A DNA stretch of 64,000 nucleotides, from the NCBI RefSeq assembly GCF_026913205.2, contig NZ_CP168151.1, forward strand, positions 372,001 to 436,000, read 5' to 3'. The notes beneath the pieces are model-generated. The model searched no databases. It was not told the origin of the DNA and saw nothing but the letters and a program-made list of their open reading frames with translations. This document shows, in pieces, positions 25,587-33,817 of this stretch (position 1 is its first letter; each line of letters begins with the position of its first letter). The position numbers were made by a program, and so were the translations under genes. This stretch comes from Lentilactobacillus sp. SPB1-3. GTDB lineage: Bacteria > Bacillota > Bacilli > Lactobacillales > Lactobacillaceae.

Positions 25587-27185
25587 TTATTCTGTTACCG
25601 AATCGTTTAATTTTTCAGCTTGATAGAAGTCAGCAAATACATGGTGACTTCGAATCCCCCAAGCATAGAAGATGAGCGCTGCGACGATAATAATTATGAA
25701 ATCATATGGATAATGAACCCAGTTCATTCCATTGAATTCTTTACTACCACCATATGATGCGAGTGATAGAAATGCCAAGTATACGATCATCCATAGAGAT
25801 GACCAGAAGGCTTTTCTGGTGTTAACAAATCCTGCTCTGTACTCGTAATAGAAGTAAAGTGGTAGGCCAATGGCGATTACCAAAATAACTTCAACTGTCG
25901 TTGGCCACATGGCCCAATAAATGGCTAATGAAGCTAAGACGAATGATAGTGGAGCCATAAAGTTCAGATGTTTTAATCTAATTGGTCGTTTGAAGTTAGG
26001 CGCCATTTTTCTAAACGAAATGGCTGTAACCGGACCAGTTAGGTAAGCAATTAATGTCGAAGTACAGATAACAGTTGCTAGCGTTGCCCATGATCTAAAA
26101 ATGGAAACCATTAACATACTCAAAACTGCATTGACTACCAAGGCAACTCTAGGAATACCATACTTCTGGTTGATCTTACCAATGAAGCTAGGGATGTGTT
26201 GATTAGATTCCATGGCATATAAGGCTCGAGCAGTTGAAGCTGCAAAAGATACCCCAGTACCAAATGGTGAAACAAACGCATCCATATAAAGAAGGACTGA
26301 TAACCAGTGAATTCCTAATAGAATTGCTAAATCAGCAAAAGGCGAATTAAAGTTAATTCCATTCCAACCATATTCGTGAAGGAATGCTGGTTGCATTGAA
26401 GTGATGAACACACTCTGCAACACAATGTAAATGGCACCACTGATCAAGAGAGCAATCATAATTCCACGCATAACATTATGCTTAGAATCTTTGATTTCGC
26501 TTCCCATATTAATTACTGTTTGAAAAGCATTGAATGAAAAGATGATCCCGGCGGTTGCAGTCGCTGAGAAAATCGGTGCAGAACCATATGGCATAAACTC
26601 ATGAAGTGAATGACCATAGTTTTCTGGGTGAAATCCTGAGACGGTCAACATGATGATCGTCAAGATTGGGATACCAATTTTAAAAATTGAAATAAAACTA
26701 GTAAACCTTGCCAGCACACTGACTGACCAGTAATTTAGCAGAGTAAAAACGGCAATAAATACAAAAACCATTAATAACCCTGGTGTCGTAATTTTTCCGT
26801 TAGCCAAGAATCCATGAGTCCACTTAGCGAATGACCATGGCCAAGAACTCATATATTGAACCGCTGCAACAGCTTCAATAGGGATTAAAGTAATTAGTGA
26901 GATCCAGTTAGCCCACGAAGCAATAAAGCCAAGCATAGGACCGTGTGAATATTGAGCATACTTGCTCATCCCACCGGCCTCCGGAAACATTGTTCCTAAT
27001 TCGATATAATTGTACGCGATCGTCGCAATCACGAGACCACCAACAATCCAGGAAATAATAGCCGCGGGCCCAGCCACCTTCGAAGCTTCCCACGAACCAA
27101 ATAACCATCCTGAACCGATTAATGATCCTAAGGTTAACATTACAAGTTGAAATAAACCAATTTTCGTTGTATTTGACGAATCCAT
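25587..27185 (-). CDS. APC-family amino-acid permease
   Basis: This 532-residue protein has about 13-14 membrane helices. It shows the helix 1 motif LGSLIGSGWLFGSWEASKVAGPAA and FSFNAFQTVINMGSEIKD mid-protein, as in aspartate/glutamate-type APC permeases of lactobacilli. The substrate is not resolved. ATG 27185 has AGGAGG. It is monocistronic and upstream of a bidirectional terminator. Confidence 0.87.
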   Translation of the reverse strand: MDSSNTTKIGLFQLVMLTLGSLIGSGWLFGSWEASKVAGPAAIISWIVGGLVIATIAYNYIELGTMFPEAGGMSKYAQYSHGPMLGFIASWANWISLITLIPIEAVAAVQYMSSWPWSFAKWTHGFLANGKITTPGLLMVFVFIAVFTLLNYWSVSVLARFTSFISIFKIGIPILTIIMLTVSGFHPENYGHSLHEFMPYGSAPIFSATATAGIIFSFNAFQTVINMGSEIKDSKHNVMRGIMIALLISGAIYIVLQSVFITSMQPAFLHEYGWNGINFNSPFADLAILLGIHWLSVLLYMDAFVSPFGTGVSFAASTARALYAMESNQHIPSFIGKINQKYGIPRVALVVNAVLSMLMVSIFRSWATLATVICTSTLIAYLTGPVTAISFRKMAPNFKRPIRLKHLNFMAPLSFVLASLAIYWAMWPTTVEVILVIAIGLPLYFYYEYRAGFVNTRKAFWSSLWMIVYLAFLSLASYGGSKEFNGMNWVHYPYDFIIIIVAALIFYAWGIRSHHVFADFYQAEKLNDSVTE

Positions 27186-27340
27186 ACATACCTCCTAAAA
27201 CAAAGTACTTCCTAGTTTAACAAATATAGGAATGATGTCAAAAAAACGCCGTCAAATATAGGTTTTCAATATACTTTCAATCCTTGTAACGAAGGCCATT
27301 TGCGACGATTTTATTTTTTTCATTAAATTTCGACAAAATC

Positions 27341-28954
27341 TTATTCTTCAATAATAATCGCATTAATTCCGTTACCTGCTAAAATTCGGCTAGCGTTGTA
27401 AGCTCCTAGTCCCGGTCTAAATGTGATATAGACTTGTTTGTCCGCGGGAATTTCTTTTATACGAGCTCTTAATTCTGAAAGTGGGATATGAATAGTTGGG
27501 TTGATGGTACCAGTCATTTTTTTATCTTTTTCTCGGATGTCTAAAAATACGGCGTTTTGGTAATCTTCCATAGGAATGTCGGATAACTTAATTGTCTTTA
27601 ATCTATCAGACAGTTGATTGATAGCAACGTATCCAGCAATATTCAAAATATCTCGAGTAGATGAGTATGGTGGTGAATATGGAATTTCAAGCGCTGGTAA
27701 ATCGTATACGGAAAGATTACCAGTGATAGCTACAGAAAGTTGTGAAATTCTTTTATCAACTCCATGACGCCCCACAGCTTGACCACCTAATATTTTGCCA
27801 GTACCATTTTCAAAAATTAGTTTCAGATTAACCCGATCAGCATCAGGATAAAAGTAGGCATGGTCATATGGGGTGATGAAGACAGTTTTGTAATTCGTAG
27901 CCCCGCGTTGAATCAATTCCTGTTCAGTGTAACCAACAAAACTGGCGGTTAGGTTAAATATTTTGGTTGCTCCAGTGCCAATGAAGCCCTTGTATTTGAA
28001 AGGTTCACCATTAAGAATGTCGGCCAATAAATGTCCTTGGCGATTAGCCGCACTAGACAAGAGACTATTGATGGGGTGGTGGTCGATCAAACTAGTAGTT
28101 TGAATTACGTCTCCAATTGCGTAAATATCTTCAACATTGGTCTTGAAATGATCATCGACTGGAATGTGACCATCTTCTGTCACCTTGATTCCTGCTTCTT
28201 GGGCTAGTTTTGAATTAGGTTGAATGCCAGTGCCTAAAAAGATCATGTCAGGATTATGAGTTGAGCCGCCTGAATAGACTACTTTATGGCCATTATCTTC
28301 GATACTAGTAATAGTTTGGTTTAACAACAAACGGACTCCTTGATCACTTAATTCTTGTTTAATGACATCTGTGATTTCCGAGTCAAATGGGGCAGCGATT
28401 TGCTCGCTTTGTTCGACGATGGTTATATCCATTCCGACTTCTTTGAACGATTCAGCCAATTCTAAACCAATCGTGCCCGCGCCAACGATGATGACTGATT
28501 TTGGTTCATGATTATCAAGATACTCTTTGATTTGGTCAGCTTGAGTCAGACTGCGCAGGACAAAGGCGTTGTCGGCAGAATCGATTCCAGGTATCTTAGG
28601 CAAAGTTGGACGTGCCCCAGTGGCTAAAATCAATCGGTCATATGATTCAGCGTATTTTTCTCCGGTTAATTGATTTAAGACCATGACTTGTTTATCATCT
28701 GGATTAATTGCGGTAACTTGGTTATTTAGGCGTACGTCAATATTATTCTTTTCTTTTAAAATTTCGGGTGTCCGCTCAATTAATTGATCACGTTGTTTAA
28801 TGACGCCGCTTAAGTAATAGGGGATGGCACAACTGGCAACAGAAATCGCTGAATTCTGCTCTAATAAAACTATTTCTGCTTGGGCGTCAATTCTAGATAG
28901 TCTAGTCGCAAAAGACGGACCACCGGCAATGCCGCCGACAACTACATATTTCAT
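27341..28954 (-). CDS. CoA-disulfide reductase-like flavoprotein with degenerate rhodanese domain
   Basis: This is a 537-residue fusion. Residues 1-440 form an FAD/NAD(P) disulfide reductase with FAD loop VVGGIAGGPSFA, redox Cys in SCAIPYYLSG (about 42-45), NAD loop VGAGTIGLELAES and dimerisation domain. Residues about 455-537 are a rhodanese domain (AVFLDIRE). In fused CoADR-rhodaneses the active loop has Cys (TCQVGLRG-like), but here it reads ITFRPGLGAY with no Cys, so sulfur transfer should be lost. Likely roles are CoA disulfide or polysulfide reduction, or NADH oxidation. ATG 28954 has AGGAGG. Confidence 0.9.
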   Translation of the reverse strand: MKYVVVGGIAGGPSFATRLSRIDAQAEIVLLEQNSAISVASCAIPYYLSGVIKQRDQLIERTPEILKEKNNIDVRLNNQVTAINPDDKQVMVLNQLTGEKYAESYDRLILATGARPTLPKIPGIDSADNAFVLRSLTQADQIKEYLDNHEPKSVIIVGAGTIGLELAESFKEVGMDITIVEQSEQIAAPFDSEITDVIKQELSDQGVRLLLNQTITSIEDNGHKVVYSGGSTHNPDMIFLGTGIQPNSKLAQEAGIKVTEDGHIPVDDHFKTNVEDIYAIGDVIQTTSLIDHHPINSLLSSAANRQGHLLADILNGEPFKYKGFIGTGATKIFNLTASFVGYTEQELIQRGATNYKTVFITPYDHAYFYPDADRVNLKLIFENGTGKILGGQAVGRHGVDKRISQLSVAITGNLSVYDLPALEIPYSPPYSSTRDILNIAGYVAINQLSDRLKTIKLSDIPMEDYQNAVFLDIREKDKKMTGTINPTIHIPLSELRARIKEIPADKQVYITFRPGLGAYNASRILAGNGINAIIIEE

Positions 28955-29066
28955 AAGTATTAACCTCCTAACGTGTGACGTAAAATACAGTGAATTGATT
29001 TTACCTAAATTCTACTCACGAATTTAAAACAGGGCAATTAAAGAGAATTAGATGTTTACAAAATAA

Positions 29067-29100
29067 AAAGCACTGATAGATCTAATACTATCAGTGCTTT
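29067..29100. terminator. Terminator of the UspA gene
   Basis: AAAGCACTGATAG pairs perfectly with CTATCAGTGCTTT just beyond the UspA stop on the minus strand. Confidence 0.85.
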
Positions 29101-29123
29101 GATGATTTTTATGATTATTATAA

Positions 29124-29600
29124 TTAGTCTGTAGCGATTGGCTTATTGTCCATGGTAGTTCTGACAACCATGACATCATGGTCAGAGTTTCGGTTTACAA
29201 ATGATGAAACCGAACCTTCAAGGACTCGTTGTAAACGACTCATACCAGTAGCACCAATCACAGTTAAATCAATGTTGTGATCCTTTGGAAATTCAAATGA
29301 GATAACTGTCTTAGGATTACCAAATCGAATATGGACATCAATATCATCAAACCCAGTTTTTTGTTTAATTTCAGCAACGAGTTTGTTTAAATATTGGGTA
29401 GTATCTTCAACTAAATTGTTAATGACATCACCGTCAACCATTCCTCCGTAATTGTACCCATATTGAGTAGTACTGAGGACGTGTAAGACGTCAAGATGAG
29501 CTCCATTTAACTTAGCAATGGTAGCTCCTTTGAGAAGTGCACCTTCTGCTTGTTTAGATCCGTCCACTGGCACTAGTACTTTCTTGTAGCTAGTTTCCAT
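29124..29600 (-). CDS. Universal stress protein (UspA family)
   Basis: This 158-residue UspA fold protein opens with KKVLVPVDGSKQAEGALLKG and has the ATP-binding motif VIGATGMSRLQRVLEGSVSSFV (G2xG9xGS type) near the C terminus. It probably binds ATP and helps in stress survival. The frame opens further upstream at a TTG, but GGAGGG lies inside that extension, so ATG 29600 is the start. It is the first gene of this group and ends at a good terminator. Confidence 0.92.
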   Translation of the reverse strand: METSYKKVLVPVDGSKQAEGALLKGATIAKLNGAHLDVLHVLSTTQYGYNYGGMVDGDVINNLVEDTTQYLNKLVAEIKQKTGFDDIDVHIRFGNPKTVISFEFPKDHNIDLTVIGATGMSRLQRVLEGSVSSFVNRNSDHDVMVVRTTMDNKPIATD

Positions 29601-29668
29601 GATTCTTCCCTCCAATAAGCTAATCTTTTAATCAATTCAATTATATCACTAATAAAAGATTGGCATAA

Positions 29669-30172
29669 CTAATTTCGAGATGGAATAGACACCTTTGATT
29701 CTTCGAGAATGTGGTCATCCATTTTGCTTTGTAATTCATTTAACCAGAAACCATCGGATAAATCCAGAATGGAGTCTAGAGCATAAATGTGTAACTGGTA
29801 ATTATGAATTGCATCAGGTGGTTGGGGGCCATTATATCGCCAAGCTGAATCAGGATTCTGGTTGCCAACAAGGCCACCAGCGGTGCTGTTTCGGCCTTGA
29901 ACCATGGGGACAGCAACAGTCTGACTGTTATTTTCAGGAATTTCTGTTACTTTGCCGTCGATGTTAGCTGCAACCCAATGAATCCAAGCGAAGCCACTGA
30001 CAGGAACAGCGTCCCAATCAATTAGTAAAAGTGCAAATGTCTTAGTATTCTTGGGTGCGTCTTGAATCGTGATCGGAAATGAAACGATTGGTGTATCATC
30101 TAACATTTCGGAAGCGTACTTGCCGTATTTATCGGGTAATAATCCATTTTCTAAGGGAACTGAAATTTTCAT
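29669..30172 (-). CDS. YbhB/YbcL-type PEBP (Raf kinase inhibitor-like) protein
   Basis: This 167-residue phosphatidylethanolamine-binding-protein fold has the family segments DWDAVPVSGFAWIHW, the GLVGNQNPDSAWRYNGPQPP ligand-site loop, and YQLHIYALD. Its function in bacteria is unclear; binding of a small anion or lipid headgroup is known for the family. It has GAGGTG upstream of ATG 30172 and follows the 30193 gene closely (20 bases), so the two are probably co-transcribed. Confidence 0.9.
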   Translation of the reverse strand: MKISVPLENGLLPDKYGKYASEMLDDTPIVSFPITIQDAPKNTKTFALLLIDWDAVPVSGFAWIHWVAANIDGKVTEIPENNSQTVAVPMVQGRNSTAGGLVGNQNPDSAWRYNGPQPPDAIHNYQLHIYALDSILDLSDGFWLNELQSKMDDHILEESKVSIPSRN

Positions 30173-30192
30173 AGTTATTCACCTCAATTAAA

Positions 30193-30807
30193 TTATTTAA
30201 CAAACTCTAAGTTATAATACCCTTGGCCATTAGTTGTAATTTTATAGTTAGTGTAGCCATCAGCCAACCACTGATTCTTTGTTGCGTTGGCCCAATCTTT
30301 CGCATCGTCGATTGAAGAGAAAGTGTGCTCGGTTGAAAATGTCTCGTCATCAGAATGCGGTTTATCTTTAGGAGCTTTCGGCTGCTTTTGAGGCGTAGCG
30401 GTTGGCTTGGTTTGAGCATTGTTCAAAATGTTTTGCTCACGCTTCTTAACGGACTGATTATCAGTATCATTAATAACCGTCTGTAATTTTTTGCGTTGAG
30501 TAGTAGTAATGCCATTATCATCTTCTTGATTAAGTCTATCTTGGAATTTAGCGACCTGTTGATCTTGAATTTCAGTGGATAGCTTACCTTTCACGCTCTT
30601 GGTAATTGGATCATTGTTAATCTTATCTTGGGCGTTTTTCTTCGGATTTTGTAAGAAGCTAACGCCTATTCCAATTAATAGGGCAATTACCAACACGATG
30701 ATGGCAAGCCACCATCCGCTAAACTTCGAACGTTCATGAACTCCATTTGGATTCTCGATATTAAAATCGTACCGTTTATAATTTGATGGTTCCTTTTTGT
30801 TATTCAA
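30193..30807 (-). CDS. Single-pass membrane protein of unknown function
   Basis: This protein of about 204 residues has a basic N-terminal cytosolic segment, one membrane helix (WWLAIIVLVIALLIGIGVSF) and a highly charged extracellular part with a Lys/Pro/Gln-rich linker (TKPTATPQKQPKAPKDKP). It ends in a small globular C-terminal domain (AKDWANATKNQWLADGYTNYKI...). The frame opens at TTG 30837, but TTG 30807 has GAGGGA five bases upstream and is preferred. The layout suggests a cell-envelope anchor. I do not recognise a named family. Confidence 0.72.
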   Translation of the reverse strand: MNNKKEPSNYKRYDFNIENPNGVHERSKFSGWWLAIIVLVIALLIGIGVSFLQNPKKNAQDKINNDPITKSVKGKLSTEIQDQQVAKFQDRLNQEDDNGITTTQRKKLQTVINDTDNQSVKKREQNILNNAQTKPTATPQKQPKAPKDKPHSDDETFSTEHTFSSIDDAKDWANATKNQWLADGYTNYKITTNGQGYYNLEFVK

Positions 30808-30900
30808 AAAAATCCCTCGTTTAGTTTTGCTTGCCAAGAAATGCTAACGACTATATTATAACAGAAAGGTTAAAATTATGAATTTAGGGAGGGATGGATC

Positions 30901-31365
30901 ATCAAAGTTACGTTTGATAAATTGGCAGATCTAACACCAAAAGCTTTATTTGATATCTACCAATTGCGGGTCGCGGTCTTTGTTGTAGAACAAAAATGTC
31001 CGTACCAGGAAGTAGATGAAGATGACTTGACGGCATGGCATTTAAGCATGAGAAATGATGCTGGTGAACTGGTTGCTTATTGTCGAGTAATCCCTGAAAA
31101 TAACGACACGGTTGCCCACATTGGTAGGGTAATTGTTAGAAAAGATCAGAGAAAATTTGGATTAGGCAGAAAGTTGATGCAAGATGCGCTAGAGATTTCA
31201 AAAGAAACCATGCCTAATCTTGAAAAGTATATTCTTGCTGGGCAAGAATATATCAAAGGCTTTTACCATTCATTTGGCTTCAAAGATGTTAGTGATGTCT
31301 ATCTGGAAGATGATATTCCACACATTGATATGGAGTTGCCAGTTGGAAAAGTTATTGACAAGTAA
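30901..31365 (+). CDS. GNAT acetyltransferase (ElaA-like)
   Basis: This protein of about 154 residues has the ElaA-type core LRVAVFVVEQKCPYQEVD, the acetyl-CoA loop RKFGLGRKLMQDA, and FYHSFGFKDVSD. The first conventional start in frame is TTG 30922, with no ribosome site and loss of the N-terminal strand. In-frame ATC 30901, seven bases after GGGAGGG (30887-30893), gives the expected N-terminus (KVTFDKLADLTP). So either ATC is the start or one base is wrong: deleting one base would join ATG 30894 to this frame. Its promoter-proximal neighbour is divergent. Confidence 0.8.
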   Translation: MKVTFDKLADLTPKALFDIYQLRVAVFVVEQKCPYQEVDEDDLTAWHLSMRNDAGELVAYCRVIPENNDTVAHIGRVIVRKDQRKFGLGRKLMQDALEISKETMPNLEKYILAGQEYIKGFYHSFGFKDVSDVYLEDDIPHIDMELPVGKVIDK

Positions 31366-31382
31366 ATGACAACAGGTATAAT
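31355..31382 (+). promoter_or_regulatory. Promoter of the uracil permease gene
   Basis: TTGACA (31355-31360) and TATAAT (31377-31382) are spaced by 16 bases, overlapping the end of the acetyltransferase gene. Confidence 0.8.
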
Positions 31383-31410
31383 CGAAAATTAAAGAAATGA
31401 ATCTTTAACT

Positions 31411-31517
31411 CTAGTCCAGAGAGACTAGCAAGACAGCGAATATAAACGGGTGGAGTGGACCTTGGTTCACACTGTCTAAAAACGCTCACTGCTTGCTAGC
31501 AGTGGGCGTTTTGTTTT
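31411..31517 (+). promoter_or_regulatory. PyrR-dependent attenuator
   Basis: The hairpin CTAGTC-CAGAGA-GACTAG (31411-31428) carries the PyrR-binding sequence AGTCCAGAGAGACT. CTAGCAAG (31425-31432) can instead pair with CTTGCTAG (31492-31499) as antiterminator, opening the terminator AAAACGCTCACTGC/GCAGTGGGCGTTTT (31479-31512). UMP-bound PyrR should stabilise the first hairpin and cause termination. Confidence 0.88.
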
Positions 31518-31549
31518 GGATTCAAATAAATTAAGACGGGGTGTAATTA

Positions 31550-32866
31550 ATGCAACACAACCAAGATGAGTTTCATGATGACCGCGCGATTTTAGATATC
31601 CATGATATGCCAAAGTTTTGGCCATGGGTTGGCTTATCTTTGCAGCATATGTTTTCGATGTTTGGTTCGACAGTCATCGTGCCATTACTGGTAGGTTTAA
31701 GCCCAAGTATCGCGTTATTTTCTTCTGGTGTTGGTACTCTGTTACATATAATGATTACAAAACGAAAGATTCCAGCTTACATGGGTTCTAGTTTTGCCTT
31801 CATCCTTCCAATGACCGCATTGATGAAGACGACGGGATATCCCGGAATTGCTCAAGGAGTGATTGGTGTTGGTCTGGTGTACTTATTAGTAGCCTTAATT
31901 ATTTGGCTGGTTGGCTCGGATTGGGTGGATAAGATTCTGCCACCCATTGTTGTGGGACCAATCGTGATGGTAATTGGTTTGTCGCTAGCTGGAAGTGCCG
32001 CGACTGACGCAATGATGAAAAATGGCAAATATGATCTTGAATATTTTATGGTGGCATTGTTTACCTTGTTTTTAGCGATTTTCTTCAATATGGTTTTTAA
32101 AGGCTTTATTGGCCTAATTTCCATTCTGTTAGCAATCGTTTGTGGATACATCTTATCAGTTTGCTTAGGAATGGTTGATATCCATGCGATTGCCAGTGCA
32201 GCATGGTTTCAAATGCCAGCATTTGAGATTCCTGGTATTTCATATCAATTTAAATTGAATTGGCAGGCAATCGTTTCTATTACGCCTATTGCCTTTGTGA
32301 CTATGACTGAACATATGGGCCATATTATGGTGTTGAACGAAATTACTGGTCGGAACTTTTTTAAAGACCCAGGACTGAATCGAACGTTAGCTGGTGACGG
32401 AACTGCTTCACTATTTGCAGGATTAGTTGGTGGTCCAGCAGTCACAAGTTATGGTGAGAATATTGGCGTCATGGCCATAACTAAGATTCATAGTGTCTAC
32501 GTGCTAATGGGGGCCGCCATGTTTGCGATTCTTTTCTCATTTGTCCATAAGTTAAATGTGTTGATCATGCAAATGCCATTACCTGTGATTGGTGGGATTA
32601 GTTTCTTACTATTTGGTACTATCGCCACTTCAGGTATTCAGGTCATGATTGAAAATCAAGTAGATTTAGGATTGAAACGTAATCTGATGATAGCATCTGC
32701 TGTGATGGTGATTGGAGTGGGAAATGCATATTTGCAAATTGGTTCGAGTTTTCAATTCACAGGATTAGCCTTGGCAACGATTATTGGCATCGTGTTGAAT
32801 CTAGTCCTACCACAAAAATCTGCCAGTGAGATTGAGCAGGAAAAGAAAGCAGCAACTAGAAATTAG
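31550..32866 (+). CDS. pyrP: Uracil permease (NCS2 family)
   Basis: This 438-residue permease has 14 predicted helices. It carries NCS2 motifs: SLQHMFSMFGSTVIVPLL at the start, VTMTEHMGHIMVLNEITGRNF mid-protein (substrate-site Glu), and GDGTASLFAGLVGGPAVTSYGEN. The UraA/PyrP branch imports uracil by proton symport. The PyrR attenuator upstream confirms the pyrimidine link. ATG 31550 has GGGGTG. No other pyr gene follows; the next gene has its own promoter. Confidence 0.93.
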   Translation: MQHNQDEFHDDRAILDIHDMPKFWPWVGLSLQHMFSMFGSTVIVPLLVGLSPSIALFSSGVGTLLHIMITKRKIPAYMGSSFAFILPMTALMKTTGYPGIAQGVIGVGLVYLLVALIIWLVGSDWVDKILPPIVVGPIVMVIGLSLAGSAATDAMMKNGKYDLEYFMVALFTLFLAIFFNMVFKGFIGLISILLAIVCGYILSVCLGMVDIHAIASAAWFQMPAFEIPGISYQFKLNWQAIVSITPIAFVTMTEHMGHIMVLNEITGRNFFKDPGLNRTLAGDGTASLFAGLVGGPAVTSYGENIGVMAITKIHSVYVLMGAAMFAILFSFVHKLNVLIMQMPLPVIGGISFLLFGTIATSGIQVMIENQVDLGLKRNLMIASAVMVIGVGNAYLQIGSSFQFTGLALATIIGIVLNLVLPQKSASEIEQEKKAATRN

Positions 32867-32894
32867 TTTGAATTAAGTGTCTCCCAAATAAAAA

Positions 32895-32923
32895 TTGAGT
32901 GAAATCCAAATTATCGCTATAAT
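32895..32923 (+). promoter_or_regulatory. Promoter of the GT8 gene
   Basis: TTGAGT (32895-32900) and TATAAT (32918-32923) are spaced by 17 bases. Confidence 0.65.
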
Positions 32924-32992
32924 ATTAACGTTAAGATCAAAAAAGATTAGTATTCAGTATATGCTTGGAACTGAAGAGGGGACTGTACACAT

Positions 32993-33817
32993 ATCCAGAT
33001 TTTATATTGTGGTGATGATCGAATGTTTAATGGCGTAGTCTTATCAACATTATCATTGCTTAAAAACCAAACTGAGCCGCTTGATATCTATGTTATGACT
33101 GCTGAGTTCACTAATAAAAGAGACAAGTTTACAGGTTTCACTGATTATCATATTAATAAATTGCGATGGTTACTTAGAGAGCATGATTCTAAAAGTTCGG
33201 TGACTAAACTTGATATTACAGGGTTAGTGATGAATAATCCGCTGACGGCCAATGCTAATACGTTCTTCACGCCATATAGTATGCTGCGATTATATGCTGA
33301 CCTTGTACCAGAGTTAAGTGGTCGAATTTTATATTTAGATGCAGACGTGCTGTGTAGAAAATCATTTGCTGATTTTTATCATCAGGATTTAAGCGACGTT
33401 GAAGTGGTTGGGACTCTGGATTATTACGGTAAGTGGTTTTTCCATCATCAATTGAAGAAATTTGACTACATTAATTCTGGTGTTTTGTTAATGAATTTAG
33501 ATTTGATCAGAAAGACTAAATTATTACGCAAGTGTCGTCGTTTGTGCAAAATCAGACCAATGTTGATGCCTGACCAGTCAGCTTTGAATCGTTATTCGCA
33601 TAAGAAACGTTTGGCGCCTAATCGTTTCAATGAACAACATGGAGTAAAGCCAAATACTGTATTTCATCATTTCAGCGCGAATTGGGTGATGTGGCCAGTG
33701 CCACATACAGTAGCGGTAAAACCTTGGGAACAAAAAAAGGTCCAAACAAAGTTGGGCCTTCACGATTATGATGACATTTATGATGAAGCGAATCGGATTA
33801 TTCAAGATTTTGAATAG
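32993..33817 (+). CDS. Family 8 glycosyltransferase (LgtC/GspA-like)
   Basis: GT8 enzymes start with a beta strand ILYCGDD and have DxD and a late HFSxxxKPW motif. Here QILYCGDDR lies in frame before the first ATG (33023), so the start must be upstream. ATC 32993 gives MQILYCGDDRMFNG and has GAGGGG (32976-32981) eleven bases before it. Other visible elements are LDADV (DxD) and HHFSANW...KPW. The product is about 274 residues and should transfer a sugar from a nucleotide donor. Its 3' end overlaps the convergent ABC exporter gene by 20 bases. Confidence 0.82.
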   Translation: MQILYCGDDRMFNGVVLSTLSLLKNQTEPLDIYVMTAEFTNKRDKFTGFTDYHINKLRWLLREHDSKSSVTKLDITGLVMNNPLTANANTFFTPYSMLRLYADLVPELSGRILYLDADVLCRKSFADFYHQDLSDVEVVGTLDYYGKWFFHHQLKKFDYINSGVLLMNLDLIRKTKLLRKCRRLCKIRPMLMPDQSALNRYSHKKRLAPNRFNEQHGVKPNTVFHHFSANWVMWPVPHTVAVKPWEQKKVQTKLGLHDYDDIYDEANRIIQDFE

